A stretch of 64,000 bases of DNA from Amycolatopsis rubida (GTDB lineage Bacteria > Actinomycetota > Actinomycetes > Mycobacteriales > Pseudonocardiaceae), in NCBI RefSeq assembly GCF_900115345.1, contig NZ_FOWC01000009.1:248001-312000 (forward strand), given 5' to 3'. Both the position numbers and the translations under genes were made by a program. Below the pieces are notes generated by a model. It searched no databases. It was not told where the DNA came from and was given only the letters and a program-made list of their open reading frames with translations. Shown in pieces: positions 55,955-64,000 of the stretch (positions are counted from its first letter, which is position 1; every line of letters starts with the position of its first letter).

Positions 55955-57045
55955 CAGAAAGCGCGGTGGTAGCGGACGGGCCAGGCGTCTTTGGGCTGGT
56001 TGCGCAGGGCGAGGTACGGGTCGCGCAGCAGCGAGCGGCCCATCAGCACGGCATCGGCCCTGCCCTCGCGGATGATCTGGCCCGCGGCCGCCAGATCGGT
56101 GATCTGGCCGACCGGCGCGACGGCCAGCCCGGACGCTTCCTTGAGCGTGGCGGCGAAATCGACGTTCACGCCTTCCCGGCTCGGCGGGCGGGCGCCCCGG
56201 TCGCGGACGAGCACGCCGGACGTTACGTCGAGCAGGTCGATCCCGATGGCCGCCAGTTCCTTGGCGAACTCCGCGGCGTCGTCGAGCGCGATGCTGCCCT
56301 CGACCCAGTCGGTGGCGGTGATGCGAACGAACACCGGCTTGTCCTCGGGGAACGCCTCCCGCACGGCGCGGGCCACGCGCAACGGGAAGCGCATCCGGTT
56401 CCGCGGGCTCCCGCCGTACTCGTCGGTGCGGTGATTGGACAGCGGGGACAGGAACTGGTGCAGCAGATAGCCGTGCGAGGCGTGGATTTCGACGGCCTGG
56501 TAACCGGCCAGTTCGGCCATCCGGGTCGCGTGTGCGAAGTCCTCGACGACCTGGTCCAGGTCAGCCGCGGTGGCCGGGCGGGGCACCGCCAGGTCGCCGA
56601 ACGGGATCGCCGACGGCGCGATCAGCTCCCAGCCGCCGTCGGCGACCGGCACCGGCCCGTTCTGCCCGTCGCCGACCCACGGGACCTGGTGCGATCCCTT
56701 GCGGCCGACGGCGTTCAGCTGCACCGCGGGCACCGCGCCGTGGCCCGCGACGAACGAGGTCAGCCTCCGGTGCGCGAGCGCCTGTTCCTCGTTCCAGATC
56801 CCGAGGTCGGCCGCGGTGCACCGGTTGCCGGGGCTGATCGCGGTGGCCTCGACCATGACCAGCCCGACGCCGCCGATCGCGCGGGGGCCGTAGTGCGCGA
56901 GATGCCATTCGGTCGGCAGCCCGTCCGGGCCCGCCGCGTACTGCGCCATCGGGGACATCCAGACGCGGTTGCCGAAGGTGACATCGCGCAAGCGCAACGG
57001 GGTCGTCTCCGGGAACTCCGCGCTGGACGCACTGAACTCACTCAT
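55954..57045 (-). CDS. Old Yellow Enzyme family NADH:flavin oxidoreductase (YqjM type)
   Basis: 363 residues. FMN-barrel features: TPLRLRDVTFGNRVWMSPMAQY, WHLAHYGPRAIGGVGLVMVEATAI, the His-pair region VEIHASHGYLLHQFLSPLSNHRTDEYGGS and RVARAVREAFPEDKPVFVRITATD, ending ADAVLMGRSLLRDPYLALR. It reduces activated C=C bonds with NAD(P)H. Its downstream partner gene is broken (previous entry). Confidence 0.93.
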   Translation of the reverse strand: MSEFSASSAEFPETTPLRLRDVTFGNRVWMSPMAQYAAGPDGLPTEWHLAHYGPRAIGGVGLVMVEATAISPGNRCTAADLGIWNEEQALAHRRLTSFVAGHGAVPAVQLNAVGRKGSHQVPWVGDGQNGPVPVADGGWELIAPSAIPFGDLAVPRPATAADLDQVVEDFAHATRMAELAGYQAVEIHASHGYLLHQFLSPLSNHRTDEYGGSPRNRMRFPLRVARAVREAFPEDKPVFVRITATDWVEGSIALDDAAEFAKELAAIGIDLLDVTSGVLVRDRGARPPSREGVNVDFAATLKEASGLAVAPVGQITDLAAAGQIIREGRADAVLMGRSLLRDPYLALRNQPKDAWPVRYHRAF

Positions 57046-57089
57046 GCCACTAGACGGTACGCCTCATTCCGCAATGCGGCACACAGGTG

Positions 57090-57884
57090 TCAGTTCTCGG
57101 CGAGCAGGCGGCTGACCTCTGCTGCTGCCGCCACGACCAGCGGCGCGAAGGTCTTCTCCTGCGCGCGGGTGTAGCGCATGTCCGGAATCGCGAGGGTGAT
57201 CGTCGCCACCGGCCGTCCGGCCGGATCCGTAATGGCCGCACCAATCGACGACACCTGCGGGCGGTACCACGACGAGGACCCGTTGAGCGCGTATCCGCGC
57301 TTCGCAGTCAGGGCGATGTCGCGGCGGAGGGCGACGAAATCCGGTCCCGGGTTCTGGGCGAACTCGGGAAGTTCGTGGGTGAACAGCTCCTCGACCTCGG
57401 ATTCGTCGAGCCGGGCCATGATCGCCGTGCCGCCGGAAGTGGCCAGCAGCGGGACGCGCGTGCCGACGTCCAGCACAACCCGCACGATCTGGTCGGTGTG
57501 CTGGGTGGCGACGATGACCAGGTTGTCGCCGTCGCGTTCGGCCAGCATGACGGTTTCGTCGGTCTCCGCGGCGAGCCGTTTGATGACCGGGCCCGCGACC
57601 TCCTTGAGATCCGGCTTTCCGCAATCGCGCAGACCGAGCGCCAGCACCCGCGGCGCGACGCCCCAGCGAGCGCGTTCGGCGTCCACGACTTTCAGCCATC
57701 CTGCCTGCTGAAGCGTCATCAGCCCGCGCTGCACGGTGCTCTTCGGGATCTCCGTGCAACGCGCCAGCTCGGAGACGCCGATCGGCTGTCGCTGGGCGAC
57801 TTCCTCGAAAACTCGCAGCGTGCTGAGGACGCTGTTCATCGTCCGGACCCCGCTGGCCGGTTTGTCGGCCTCCTCGTCGTGCAT
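57090..57884 (-). CDS. IclR family transcriptional regulator
   Basis: 264 residues from ATG 57884 (MHDEEADKP); ATG 57893 is possible. Winged helix: MNSVLSTLRVFEEVAQRQPIGVSELARCTEIPKSTVQRGLMTLQQAGWL. The effector domain includes LAERDGDNLVIVATQHTDQIVRVV and WYRPQVSSIGAAITDPAGRPVATITLAIP. It is divergent from the polysaccharide deacetylase gene, with an inverted repeat between, so it probably regulates it. Confidence 0.92.
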   Translation of the reverse strand: MHDEEADKPASGVRTMNSVLSTLRVFEEVAQRQPIGVSELARCTEIPKSTVQRGLMTLQQAGWLKVVDAERARWGVAPRVLALGLRDCGKPDLKEVAGPVIKRLAAETDETVMLAERDGDNLVIVATQHTDQIVRVVLDVGTRVPLLATSGGTAIMARLDESEVEELFTHELPEFAQNPGPDFVALRRDIALTAKRGYALNGSSSWYRPQVSSIGAAITDPAGRPVATITLAIPDMRYTRAQEKTFAPLVVAAAAEVSRLLAEN

Positions 57885-57890
57885 GTGCCT

Positions 57891-57913
57891 CATCGTGGCA
57901 CAGCGATACGATG
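57891..57913. promoter_or_regulatory. IclR-operator-like inverted repeat
   Basis: CATCGT - 11 nt - ACGATG, a perfect 6-bp inverted repeat in the 56-nt gap between the IclR gene and the divergent deacetylase gene. The centre-to-centre distance (17 nt) suits a dimeric regulator. Confidence 0.45.
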
Positions 57914-57940
57914 AAGCCTCGCGTCGCAGGGGGAGCAGGC

Positions 57941-58855
57941 ATGACCGAACCGTGGCAGTGGAACGAGCAGACCTGGCGGGGCCACGTCGATCGCGTGCGT
58001 GCCGGGCGGCCGTTGCGGCCGGAATCCTGGCCGGGCGGGGCGCGGGTGGCCGTGGCGTTGTCGTTCGACTCCGACCACGAGACGATCTCGCTGCGCGACG
58101 GCCACGTGCTGCCGGGCAAGCTCTCGCAAGGCGAGTACGGCTCGCGGGTCGGCGTGCCGCGGGTGCTGAAGCTGCTGGAGCGGTTCGGGGCGCCGTCGAC
58201 GTTCTTCCTGCCCGCGGTTTCGGCGTTGCTGCACGACGGCGAGGCACAGTCCTATGTGGACGCCGGACACGAGGTCGCCTTGCACGGCTGGATCCACGAA
58301 AGCAACGCTCAACTGCCGCCCGCCGCCGAACGCGACCTCACCTTCCGGGCCGCCGACACGGTGGAACGGCTCACCGGCACGCGTCCGGTCGGCATCCGCA
58401 CCCCGTCGTGGGACTTCTCCGAAAGCTCCCTCGCGATCATCCGCGAACTGGGCCTTGCCTACGACTCCTCGTTGATGGCGGACAACGACTGCTACGAGAT
58501 CCTCGCCGACGGCGAACCGACCGGCATCGTCGAGCTTCCGGTGGAATGGATCCGCGACGACGCGCCGTATTTCACGATGAACCGCTTCGGCTCGCAGCGC
58601 CCCTACACTCCGCCGCGGGAAGTGCTGCCGATCTGGCGCGACGAGTTCGACCTCGCGCTGGCCGAGGGCGGCCTCTTCCAGCTCACCATGCACCCGCACA
58701 TCATCGGACATCGTTCCCGCATCACGATTCTCGCCGAGCTGCTGGAGCACATCGCTTCGCACGACGGGGTTTGGTTCGCTACGCACGCGCAAGTCGTCGA
58801 CTACGTGTCAACGCCGATGAATGACAGCCACGACAATGCCGACGGCCGCGGCTAA
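57941..58855 (+). CDS. Polysaccharide deacetylase family protein
   Basis: 304 residues from ATG 57941 (MTEPWQWNEQT) with GGGGGAGCAGG upstream. NodB-type motifs: VALSFDSDHETISLR (metal Asp), FLPAVSALLHDG, VALHGWIHESNAQLP (HxxxH metal pair) and GIRTPSWDFSE (motif 3), with MHPHIIGHRSRI as a later His motif. No signal peptide, so it may act inside the cell, as allantoinase-like PuuE enzymes of this fold do. It ends 48 nt inside the convergent MFS gene. Confidence 0.88.
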   Translation: MTEPWQWNEQTWRGHVDRVRAGRPLRPESWPGGARVAVALSFDSDHETISLRDGHVLPGKLSQGEYGSRVGVPRVLKLLERFGAPSTFFLPAVSALLHDGEAQSYVDAGHEVALHGWIHESNAQLPPAAERDLTFRAADTVERLTGTRPVGIRTPSWDFSESSLAIIRELGLAYDSSLMADNDCYEILADGEPTGIVELPVEWIRDDAPYFTMNRFGSQRPYTPPREVLPIWRDEFDLALAEGGLFQLTMHPHIIGHRSRITILAELLEHIASHDGVWFATHAQVVDYVSTPMNDSHDNADGRG

Positions 58856-59983
58856 CGCTCCAGCCAGAACGAACGTCGTCCCCATCCCGACGGCGTCGAT
58901 CACCGGCTGCGCGATCAGCGGCGACGAGAACTGTCCGAGGAACAACGCGGAGGTCAGCAATCCCAGCGACCTGGTCCGAACCCCACGCGACGCGGTGGAG
59001 ACCAGCCATCCGTTGACGGTCGGGTTCTGCAACCCCACGCCAAGTCCGACCACGACCATGCCCAGCGCAGCCGTCCACAACGCACCCGCGCTACCCAGGA
59101 CGACCAGCCCGACGGCGAACGCGGCGAACATCGCGATGGCCAGCACGGGGAAGGACCAGCGGGCACGCAGCCGGCGGAAGTTCAGTCCCACCAAGGTCAT
59201 CACCAGGTTGACCGCGGCGATCAAGGCTCCGGCGACAGCCGGTCCCGCGCCGCCGACTTCGGCCAGCCAGAACGGAGCCTGCGTCGGAACGGTGTAGAAG
59301 ACCACGACGCCAATGAAGATCAGCGCGTACAATCCGAGCAGGCGCGGTTGCCACGGCGACGCGGCAGTGGTGGTGTCCGTCGGGTCGGCTGGCTGGCCGG
59401 GTGCGTCGGGAACGAATCGCAGCACGAGCGCCAGCATCGGAATCGCCAGCAGGTAAATGGCGAAGGGCCCCCGCCAGTCCAGCGCGGCCAGCAATCCGCC
59501 GAGGAGCAGTGCGACGACGCCGCCGAAACCCATTGCCGCACCTTGTAATCCGAGCACCCGGCCGTGTTCCTCGGGATCATGGTGGTCGGCGATCAATGCG
59601 GTGGACGTGGTCATGATCCCGGCGATGCCGATCCCGAGCACGGCCCGTCCGACGAGCAGCGCGGGAAGGGAATCCAGCAGCAGACCGGATCCGCCGCCGA
59701 CGGTGTAGAGGGCGAGGCAGGCGAGCAGCAGAGGTACGCGTCCGGTCCGGCCGCTCAGCTTGGCGAGCAACGGTGCGGACACCATGATCGCCAGCCCTGG
59801 CAACGTAAGCACCAGCCGGACGAGAAGTTCCGCGTGCGGTTCGGCGGCGAAGTGCCGCTGCATGCCCGGCAGGGCGGGCGTGATCGTGGCGCTGGCCATG
59901 ATGGTCATGGTGCTGACGCCGAGCAGCGTCGCCAGCAGGGATCTCGGTGGGCGCCGTACTCCGGCGTCAGTCGTTTCGGTCAC
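58808..59983 (-). CDS. MFS transporter
   Basis: 391 residues, 12 hydrophobic segments. It has the loop 2-3 motif AKLSGRTGRVPLL (GxxxDRxGRR-like, with the Asp missing) and a central loop (DAPGQPADPTDTTTAA). Resembles drug-efflux permeases. It follows the TetR gene by 23 nt on the same strand, which suggests TetR-controlled efflux. Its 3' end overlaps the deacetylase gene. Confidence 0.9.
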   Translation of the reverse strand: MTETTDAGVRRPPRSLLATLLGVSTMTIMASATITPALPGMQRHFAAEPHAELLVRLVLTLPGLAIMVSAPLLAKLSGRTGRVPLLLACLALYTVGGGSGLLLDSLPALLVGRAVLGIGIAGIMTTSTALIADHHDPEEHGRVLGLQGAAMGFGGVVALLLGGLLAALDWRGPFAIYLLAIPMLALVLRFVPDAPGQPADPTDTTTAASPWQPRLLGLYALIFIGVVVFYTVPTQAPFWLAEVGGAGPAVAGALIAAVNLVMTLVGLNFRRLRARWSFPVLAIAMFAAFAVGLVVLGSAGALWTAALGMVVVGLGVGLQNPTVNGWLVSTASRGVRTRSLGLLTSALFLGQFSSPLIAQPVIDAVGMGTTFVLAGALAAAVGIVVAVIHRR

Positions 59984-59998
59984 GAGGCCGAAGATAGA

Positions 59999-60018
59999 AC
60001 CTAAAGTTAACTTGAAGT
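59999..60018. promoter_or_regulatory. Palindromic site between tetR and the MFS gene
   Basis: ACCTAAAGTTAACTTGAAGT is a 20-bp imperfect palindrome with a perfect AAGTTAACTT core (60004-60013). It covers the end of the TetR gene and lies 16 nt upstream of the MFS start. The form is like operators of MerR-type or TetR regulators, so the MFS gene may have its own controlled promoter. Confidence 0.4.
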
Positions 60019-60582
60019 CAATGCCGAGACCGCGTGCTGGAACTGGGGTGCGGTGGGAGCGGAATCCGGTACGGCGAGCCAGATCAGGGACGCGCCGTTG
60101 AGCACCGCGTGGTACAGCTGCGCAAGCCCGGCCAGCTCGGACGGCGGAAGTTGCGGATGGACGGCGCCGAGGATCTTCGTGAGCGCGTCGGTGCTCTGCC
60201 GCATCGCCGGTGCCATCGTTGTCTGCGGATCGCCGCTACGGACGAGACGCGTGAGGTGTTCCAGCGACGTCAGCAGGTGGGTGTGCACTGAGGCGAACGC
60301 CTCGGGCAGTCGTCCGCAGAACTCGGCGAAAGTCTTGCCGGGTTCGGCTCCGGCCGGGGTCTCGCGGAGGGTTTGTTCGATCCAAGCGCCCAGTGCGTCG
60401 CCGATGGCTTCGGTGGCGGCTTGCGCCAGCAGCGCGTCTTTCGTGCCGAAGTGATAGCCGATCGCGGCCAGGCTGACGCCCGCTTCGGACGCGATGTCGC
60501 GTGCGGTCGTGCTCAGGCCGCGTTCGCGCAAGTAGACGCGAGCGGCTTCCAGAAGATCCTCTCGGTTGCCCGCGGGCCACAC
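60007..60582 (-). CDS. TetR family transcriptional regulator
   Basis: 191 residues from GTG 60582 (WPAGNREDLLEAARVYLRERG); the longer upstream frame is Arg-rich and not used. DNA-binding part: STTARDIASEAGVSLAAIGYHFGTKDALLAQA. The C-terminal ligand domain (FAEFCGRLPEAFASVHTHLLTSLEHLTRLV) is TetR-like. It precedes the MFS transporter gene and probably represses it. Confidence 0.85.
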   Translation of the reverse strand: MWPAGNREDLLEAARVYLRERGLSTTARDIASEAGVSLAAIGYHFGTKDALLAQAATEAIGDALGAWIEQTLRETPAGAEPGKTFAEFCGRLPEAFASVHTHLLTSLEHLTRLVRSGDPQTTMAPAMRQSTDALTKILGAVHPQLPPSELAGLAQLYHAVLNGASLIWLAVPDSAPTAPQFQHAVSALTSS

Positions 60583-60660
60583 CTCACCCGGCTGTCTGAG
60601 ACGACGTCTTGCACAATGTTCTAGGCTGGCATCACCTTCAGACCAGTGAAAACACCAAGG

Positions 60661-61610
60661 ATGGTGATCAGCGCCGCCGTGCTCGAACGCGCGGACGGGC
60701 CGCCGATCGGCGGCCACACGGTGGGCTTGCGCGGGCACGGTCAGGACGTCCTTCGCGAATGGGGCTGCTCGACGACGTGCTCGCGTCGCGGGCGGCGGAG
60801 GAGCGGATGGTCTCGGTCGGCCGGGACGGTCGCGAGTTGTGGCGGATGCCCGCATAGGACGTCGAGATTGGTCGCGGGGACCTGAACGCGGTGCTGGAGA
60901 AGGCGTCCACCGCGGACGTCCACTATGGAGAACACTTGGTAGACGTCGACGTCACGGCCGCTGGCGTTCGGGTGGAGACCGGATCGGCGCGGACCTCCTG
61001 GTGGTTGCTGAGGGAACCCGGTCACCTGTCAGGACACGGGTGTTTCCCTCCCCGCGAATTCGGCTCCGACATGCGGATGTTCGCTGGCGGCGGGGTGACG
61101 GTCGCCATCCGACCGGGGCGCGGCGGTGGCCAAGCGTTGATCGCGGTACGCGCCCCGCGACGCGAAGACTTTGCCCGAGGTGGTGCGGCGCAGCGGAAAT
61201 TCGTCGCGGACAGCATCAAACGGGCCGGGACAGCGGACGATTGGCACCTGCCGTCAGCGCTCGACGCGATCGCGCACGACCCCGGATTCTACTGCGACGA
61301 GCTGGTGAAGGTCGCCGCTCCGTCGCGGTCCGCTGGGCGGGCGGTGCTGCTCGCCGATGGCCGGGCACGGCACCGCGATGGCGATCATGGGCGCGGAGGC
61401 GTTGGCCGCTGCGGTCGAGGCAGGCGACCTCGGCAGTCACGAAACCCGGATGCGCCGGTTCGTCCACTGGGGACGACGACGCTCAAGCGGTGGGCTCCCG
61501 ACACTGTGAGGCAGGCGCGGCGGAGCGCGATGGCGATGCGGATGTTCACGCGCACGCCCCTGCGCCGCTTGCTCGCGCGGGCAGGCAACCTGCCCCCGTG
61601 GTATGCCTAG
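60661..61610 (+). pseudogene. Decayed FAD-dependent monooxygenase gene
   Basis: Pieces of one flavoprotein lie in different frames: MVISAAVLERADGPPIGGHTVGL at the start, LNAVLEKASTADVHYGEHLVDVDV, GADLLVVAEGTRSPVRTRVF (second FAD motif region), and AGHGTAMAIMGAEALAAAVEAGDLGSHETRMRRFV (the GD...P/GHGT-type FAD site). Several frameshifts and stops separate them, so no intact product is possible. Tet(X)-like aromatic-ring hydroxylases have this architecture. Confidence 0.7.
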
Positions 61611-61675
61611 CCCTACCTCCAAGACTATGGGAAAGCTGATCGAAACCGGGCAGCACGCTGGCTAATCTGGATCTC

Positions 61676-63007
61676 GTGGCTACCGTCTCTACGACCGCGA
61701 AACCGCGCACTGTGCTGGATGCCTTGCCGCATCGGACGTTCCTGATTTCCTCCTGGCCGTGGCGGGCGCTGCTTTACGGGCTCAGCACCGGGCCGATGAC
61801 GCTGCTGTTCGGCCTTCCGTTCGGGTGCTGCCTGCTGCCGCTCGCGGTGCTGGTCAGCCGCGTCGTGCACGGGCAAACCTCCGACCTGGGGCTCGTCGCG
61901 GTGTTCTCGGTGTTCGGCATGCTGTTGTTCCTGAGCGCGGGCCCGGCCTGGGCGGCGGTGGTCGCCGGGGTCGAACGGCAGCGGCTGCGCATCGTCGACC
62001 TCAATCCGGTGACTGTCCCCTTGGGACCGATCGGCGAACCGGGCTGGTGGCCCCGAATGCGGACCCGGTACACGGAACCGGCGGCATGGCGCGAACTCGG
62101 GTACGCGGTTCTGTTGTGCACCGCGATTCCCGCGTTGTACTCAGTGGCCGGAATGGTCGCGTTGTTCGCGGTGGTTCTGGTGGCAAGTCCGCTGCTCGTC
62201 AACGCGAATGACACGATTTCCTTTGGCTTCACTGAAGTTTCCACCCCGGGGGCGGCGGTGCCGTACGCGCTGGCCGGTGTGGTGCTGCTCGTGCTGTCGG
62301 GCTATCTGCTGTCCGGTTTCGCTGGTCTGCACGCGATGCTGGCCCGTTCGCTGCTCACCGACGGGGCCGCTGAGAAGCTCCGCGGCGAGCTGGCCGAGGT
62401 GTCGCAATCCCGCACCCGGTTGTTGTCGGCGTTCGACGCGGAACGCAAGCGCATCGAACGCGATCTGCACGACGGCGCGCAGCAGCGGCTGGTCGGGCTG
62501 AGCCTGCAACTCGGGCTCGCGAAGGTCGATCTGCCACCGGATTCCGCGGCGGCGAAAGCGGTGTCGGACGCGCATGACCAGGCGAAGAAGCTGATGGTCG
62601 AGCTACGCGAGCTGATCAACGGAATCCACCCGCGCGCGCTCGCTGAACTCGGTTTGCCCGCCGCGTTGGAGGAACTCGCCGACGGCTGCGCGGTGCCGGT
62701 CACCGTGGACGTGGTGGTGCCGGTGCGATTGCCGGAATCGGTGGAATCCACTGCCTACTTCGTGGTGGCCGAGTCGCTGACCAACGTGGCCAAGCATTCC
62801 GCGGCCAGTTGCGCCTCGGTGACCGCCGGAATTGCCGGCCGGGTGCTTACCATTGAGGTATGGGACAACGGAGCTGGCGGTGCTGAGCCGTCGCGCGGCA
62901 CGGGGATCACCGGGTTGAGCGACCGGATTGCCGTGCTGGGCGGACGGATGTGGGTGCGCAGTCCGATCGGCGGGCCGACTGTCGTGCGAGTGGAGCTGCC
63001 GTGCTGA
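61676..63007 (+). CDS. Sensor histidine kinase of the NarL-type (HisKA_3)
   Basis: 443 residues from GTG 61676. The N-terminal sensor half has five or six transmembrane helices (up to about residue 225). The dimerisation domain is LLSAFDAERKRIERDLHDGAQQRLVGLSLQLGLAKVDLP with the phospho-acceptor His in DLHDG. The ATPase domain has AESLTNVAKHSAA (N box) and GTGITGLSDRIAVLGG (G box). It ends just before the cognate response regulator. Confidence 0.92.
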   Translation: MATVSTTAKPRTVLDALPHRTFLISSWPWRALLYGLSTGPMTLLFGLPFGCCLLPLAVLVSRVVHGQTSDLGLVAVFSVFGMLLFLSAGPAWAAVVAGVERQRLRIVDLNPVTVPLGPIGEPGWWPRMRTRYTEPAAWRELGYAVLLCTAIPALYSVAGMVALFAVVLVASPLLVNANDTISFGFTEVSTPGAAVPYALAGVVLLVLSGYLLSGFAGLHAMLARSLLTDGAAEKLRGELAEVSQSRTRLLSAFDAERKRIERDLHDGAQQRLVGLSLQLGLAKVDLPPDSAAAKAVSDAHDQAKKLMVELRELINGIHPRALAELGLPAALEELADGCAVPVTVDVVVPVRLPESVESTAYFVVAESLTNVAKHSAASCASVTAGIAGRVLTIEVWDNGAGGAEPSRGTGITGLSDRIAVLGGRMWVRSPIGGPTVVRVELPC

Positions 63008-63018
63008 GGGGCGAGCCG

Positions 63019-63666
63019 ATGCGGGTCGTCCTCGCCGAAGACGAGGTGCTGCTGCGCGAGGGATTGTGCGGTTTGCTGGAGCGGTTCGGCTTCGAGGTCG
63101 TCGCCTCGGTCGGCGATGCCGAGGGCCTGCACGCCGCCGTGCGCGAGCACGATCCGGACCTGGTGCTCACCGACATCCGGATGCCGCCCGGCCATTCGGA
63201 CGAGGGGCTGCGTGCCGCGGTCGAGCTGCGCCGCACGCGCCCGGAGCTGGCCGTGGTGGTGCTGAGCCAATACGTCGAACACCACCACGCGGCCGAGTTG
63301 CTCGACTCCGCCGAGGGGCGCGGGGTCGGCTACCTGCTGAAGGACCGGGTGGTCGACGTCGAGGAATTCGTCGGGACGCTGCGCCAGGTCGTGGACGGCG
63401 GCACGGCGGTGGATCCGCAGGTGGTGCGCCAGCTGCTGCGCCGCCGGGCCGACCCGCTCGCCCGGCTGTCGGCGCGGGAACGGGAAGTCCTGTCGCTGAT
63501 CGCCGAGGGGCACTCCAACGCGTCGATCGCCCGGCGGCTGGTGGTGTCCGAAGCCGCGGTGGGCAAGCACGTCGGGAGCATCCTGTCGAAACTCGACCTC
63601 CCGCCGACGGACGACGGGAACCGTCGGGTGCTGGCGGTGCTGGCGTTTCTTCGCGGTAACGGCTGA
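63019..63666 (+). CDS. NarL/FixJ family response regulator
   Basis: 215 residues from ATG 63019 (GAGGGG upstream); a GTG at 63001 overlapping the kinase stop is an alternative. Receiver: acidic E7-D8, phospho-acceptor Asp52 in LVLTDIRMPP, switch region VVLSQYV, Lys in YLLKDRV. LuxR-type HTH: LSAREREVLSLIAEGHSNASIARRLVVSEAAVGKHVGSILSKL. It partners with the preceding kinase. Confidence 0.93.
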   Translation: MRVVLAEDEVLLREGLCGLLERFGFEVVASVGDAEGLHAAVREHDPDLVLTDIRMPPGHSDEGLRAAVELRRTRPELAVVVLSQYVEHHHAAELLDSAEGRGVGYLLKDRVVDVEEFVGTLRQVVDGGTAVDPQVVRQLLRRRADPLARLSAREREVLSLIAEGHSNASIARRLVVSEAAVGKHVGSILSKLDLPPTDDGNRRVLAVLAFLRGNG

Positions 63667-63667
63667 G

Positions 63668-63698
63668 GCGGTGCGAGCGCGGTTCGCGCTCGCACCGC
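63668..63698 (+). terminator. Strong hairpin terminator
   Basis: GCGGTGCGAGCGC and GCGCTCGCACCGC form a perfect 13-bp stem around a 5-nt loop (GGTTC), 2 nt after the response regulator stop. A short TGGGTTT follows. It ends the two-component operon and shields it from the convergent gene on the right. Confidence 0.8.
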
Positions 63699-63787
63699 TG
63701 GGTTTACTGATCCGGGCTAAAGCAGGCCGACCCTGAAGCGGCACGCAACCGTTGCAGCGAAGTCATTCGGCCGTGGCTGTGGCCGGA

Positions 63788-64000
63788 TTAGTAACGATCG
63801 GCACAGTGGGCCGCGTTCACCACCGCGGTCAAGCTGGCCGCGAGTACTGAACGATCGCGCCCGGCTGTCCATTGTGTACCGCTGTCAGTGCGATACTCCA
63901 GCAGAGTCAACGCTTCGCTGTCGTTGCCGGAGCCGATGCTCGTTTGGTGCAAGGCCACGATGTCCACCTTCCGCCCGTGCTCGCCGAGCGCCGCGGTGAG
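63788..64000 (-). CDS. 2-isopropylmalate synthase-like protein, C-terminal end
   Basis: Only the last 70 residues are in the window. They read LTAALGEHGRKVDIVALHQTS..., SEALTLLEYRTDSGTQWTAGRDRSVLAASLTAVVNAAHCADRY, which matches the C-terminal regulatory (LeuA dimerisation) domain of alpha-isopropylmalate synthase: alternating strands and the G-x-D-x-S-x-x-A-S-L-x-A-V pattern. The gene continues beyond the right edge. The 90 nt before it contain only the hairpin of the previous operon. Confidence 0.7.
   Translation of the reverse strand, partial: LTAALGEHGRKVDIVALHQTSIGSGNDSEALTLLEYRTDSGTQWTAGRDRSVLAASLTAVVNAAHCADRY

Overview
The window is high-GC actinobacterial DNA. GTG starts are common, operons overlap by 4 nt (ATGA/GTGA), and the marker families are actinomycete ones: DUF5753/DUF397 XRE pairs, HTH-TPR regulators, a DUF2637 protein, DasR-like sites at a chitinase and a Tad pilus operon of the actinomycete type. 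The protein style fits the Pseudonocardiaceae (Amycolatopsis and relatives); this is inference, since there is no rRNA or core marker here to prove it.

Layout. (1) 1-11.5 kb: a minus-strand Tad/Flp pilus operon. In transcription order it encodes a lipoprotein, a secreted protein, CpaB, a TadZ-like protein, TadA, TadB, TadC, a small Flp-like pilin, two TadE proteins, a TadG-like protein, a coiled-coil protein and a LysM/BTAD-type membrane protein cut by the left edge. A prepilin peptidase is divergent and an ECF sigma factor with a fused zinc-finger domain follows. (2) 11.5-21.5 kb: small hypothetical genes, an XRE/DUF5753-DUF397 pair with a duplicated 15-bp operator-like repeat, two HTH-TPR regulators, a HAD phosphatase, an inositol-monophosphatase-like protein with an extra C-terminal domain, and a Pnkp-like kinase. 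(3) 21.6-33.5 kb: a tightly coupled plus-strand operon of about 14 genes built around a 7-deazaguanine module (tandem QueD, QueE, QueC). It adds two thymidylate-kinase-like proteins (one fused to an APH-type kinase), a nucleoside-deoxyribosyltransferase-like protein, a xylose-isomerase-type TIM barrel, a ribulose-phosphate-epimerase-like protein, a HAD phosphatase, a cupin, an HprK-like ATPase, a nucleotidyltransferase, a small kinase and a second inositol monophosphatase. No GTP cyclohydrolase, TGT, phosphoribosyltransferase or transporter accompanies it. I read it as a pathway for an uncharacterised deazapurine nucleoside/nucleotide or sugar conjugate, and it is the main candidate for an undescribed system.

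(4) 33.5-43.2 kb: a defence island. It contains a Nudix hydrolase, an AlbA_2/Schlafen-type protein, a small Cys-rich gene with a LexA-box-like site at its start, a Hachiman-like nuclease plus Ski2-like helicase pair, and an AbiJ-like protein ending in an EVDG nuclease domain. (5) 43.3-48 kb: minus-strand genes of integrative-element type (DUF2637, HTH proteins), followed by about 1.6 kb of decayed, frameshifted and locally lower-GC remnants. (6) 48-64 kb: ordinary accessory chromosome. It has a GH18 chitinase with DasR-like sites, LysR, XRE-cupin, IclR and TetR regulators, an SDR, an Old Yellow Enzyme, a polysaccharide deacetylase, an MFS transporter, several pseudogenes, a NarL-type two-component pair closed by a strong hairpin, and the C-terminal end of a LeuA-like gene at the right edge.

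No rRNA, tRNA, CRISPR array or transposase was recognised.
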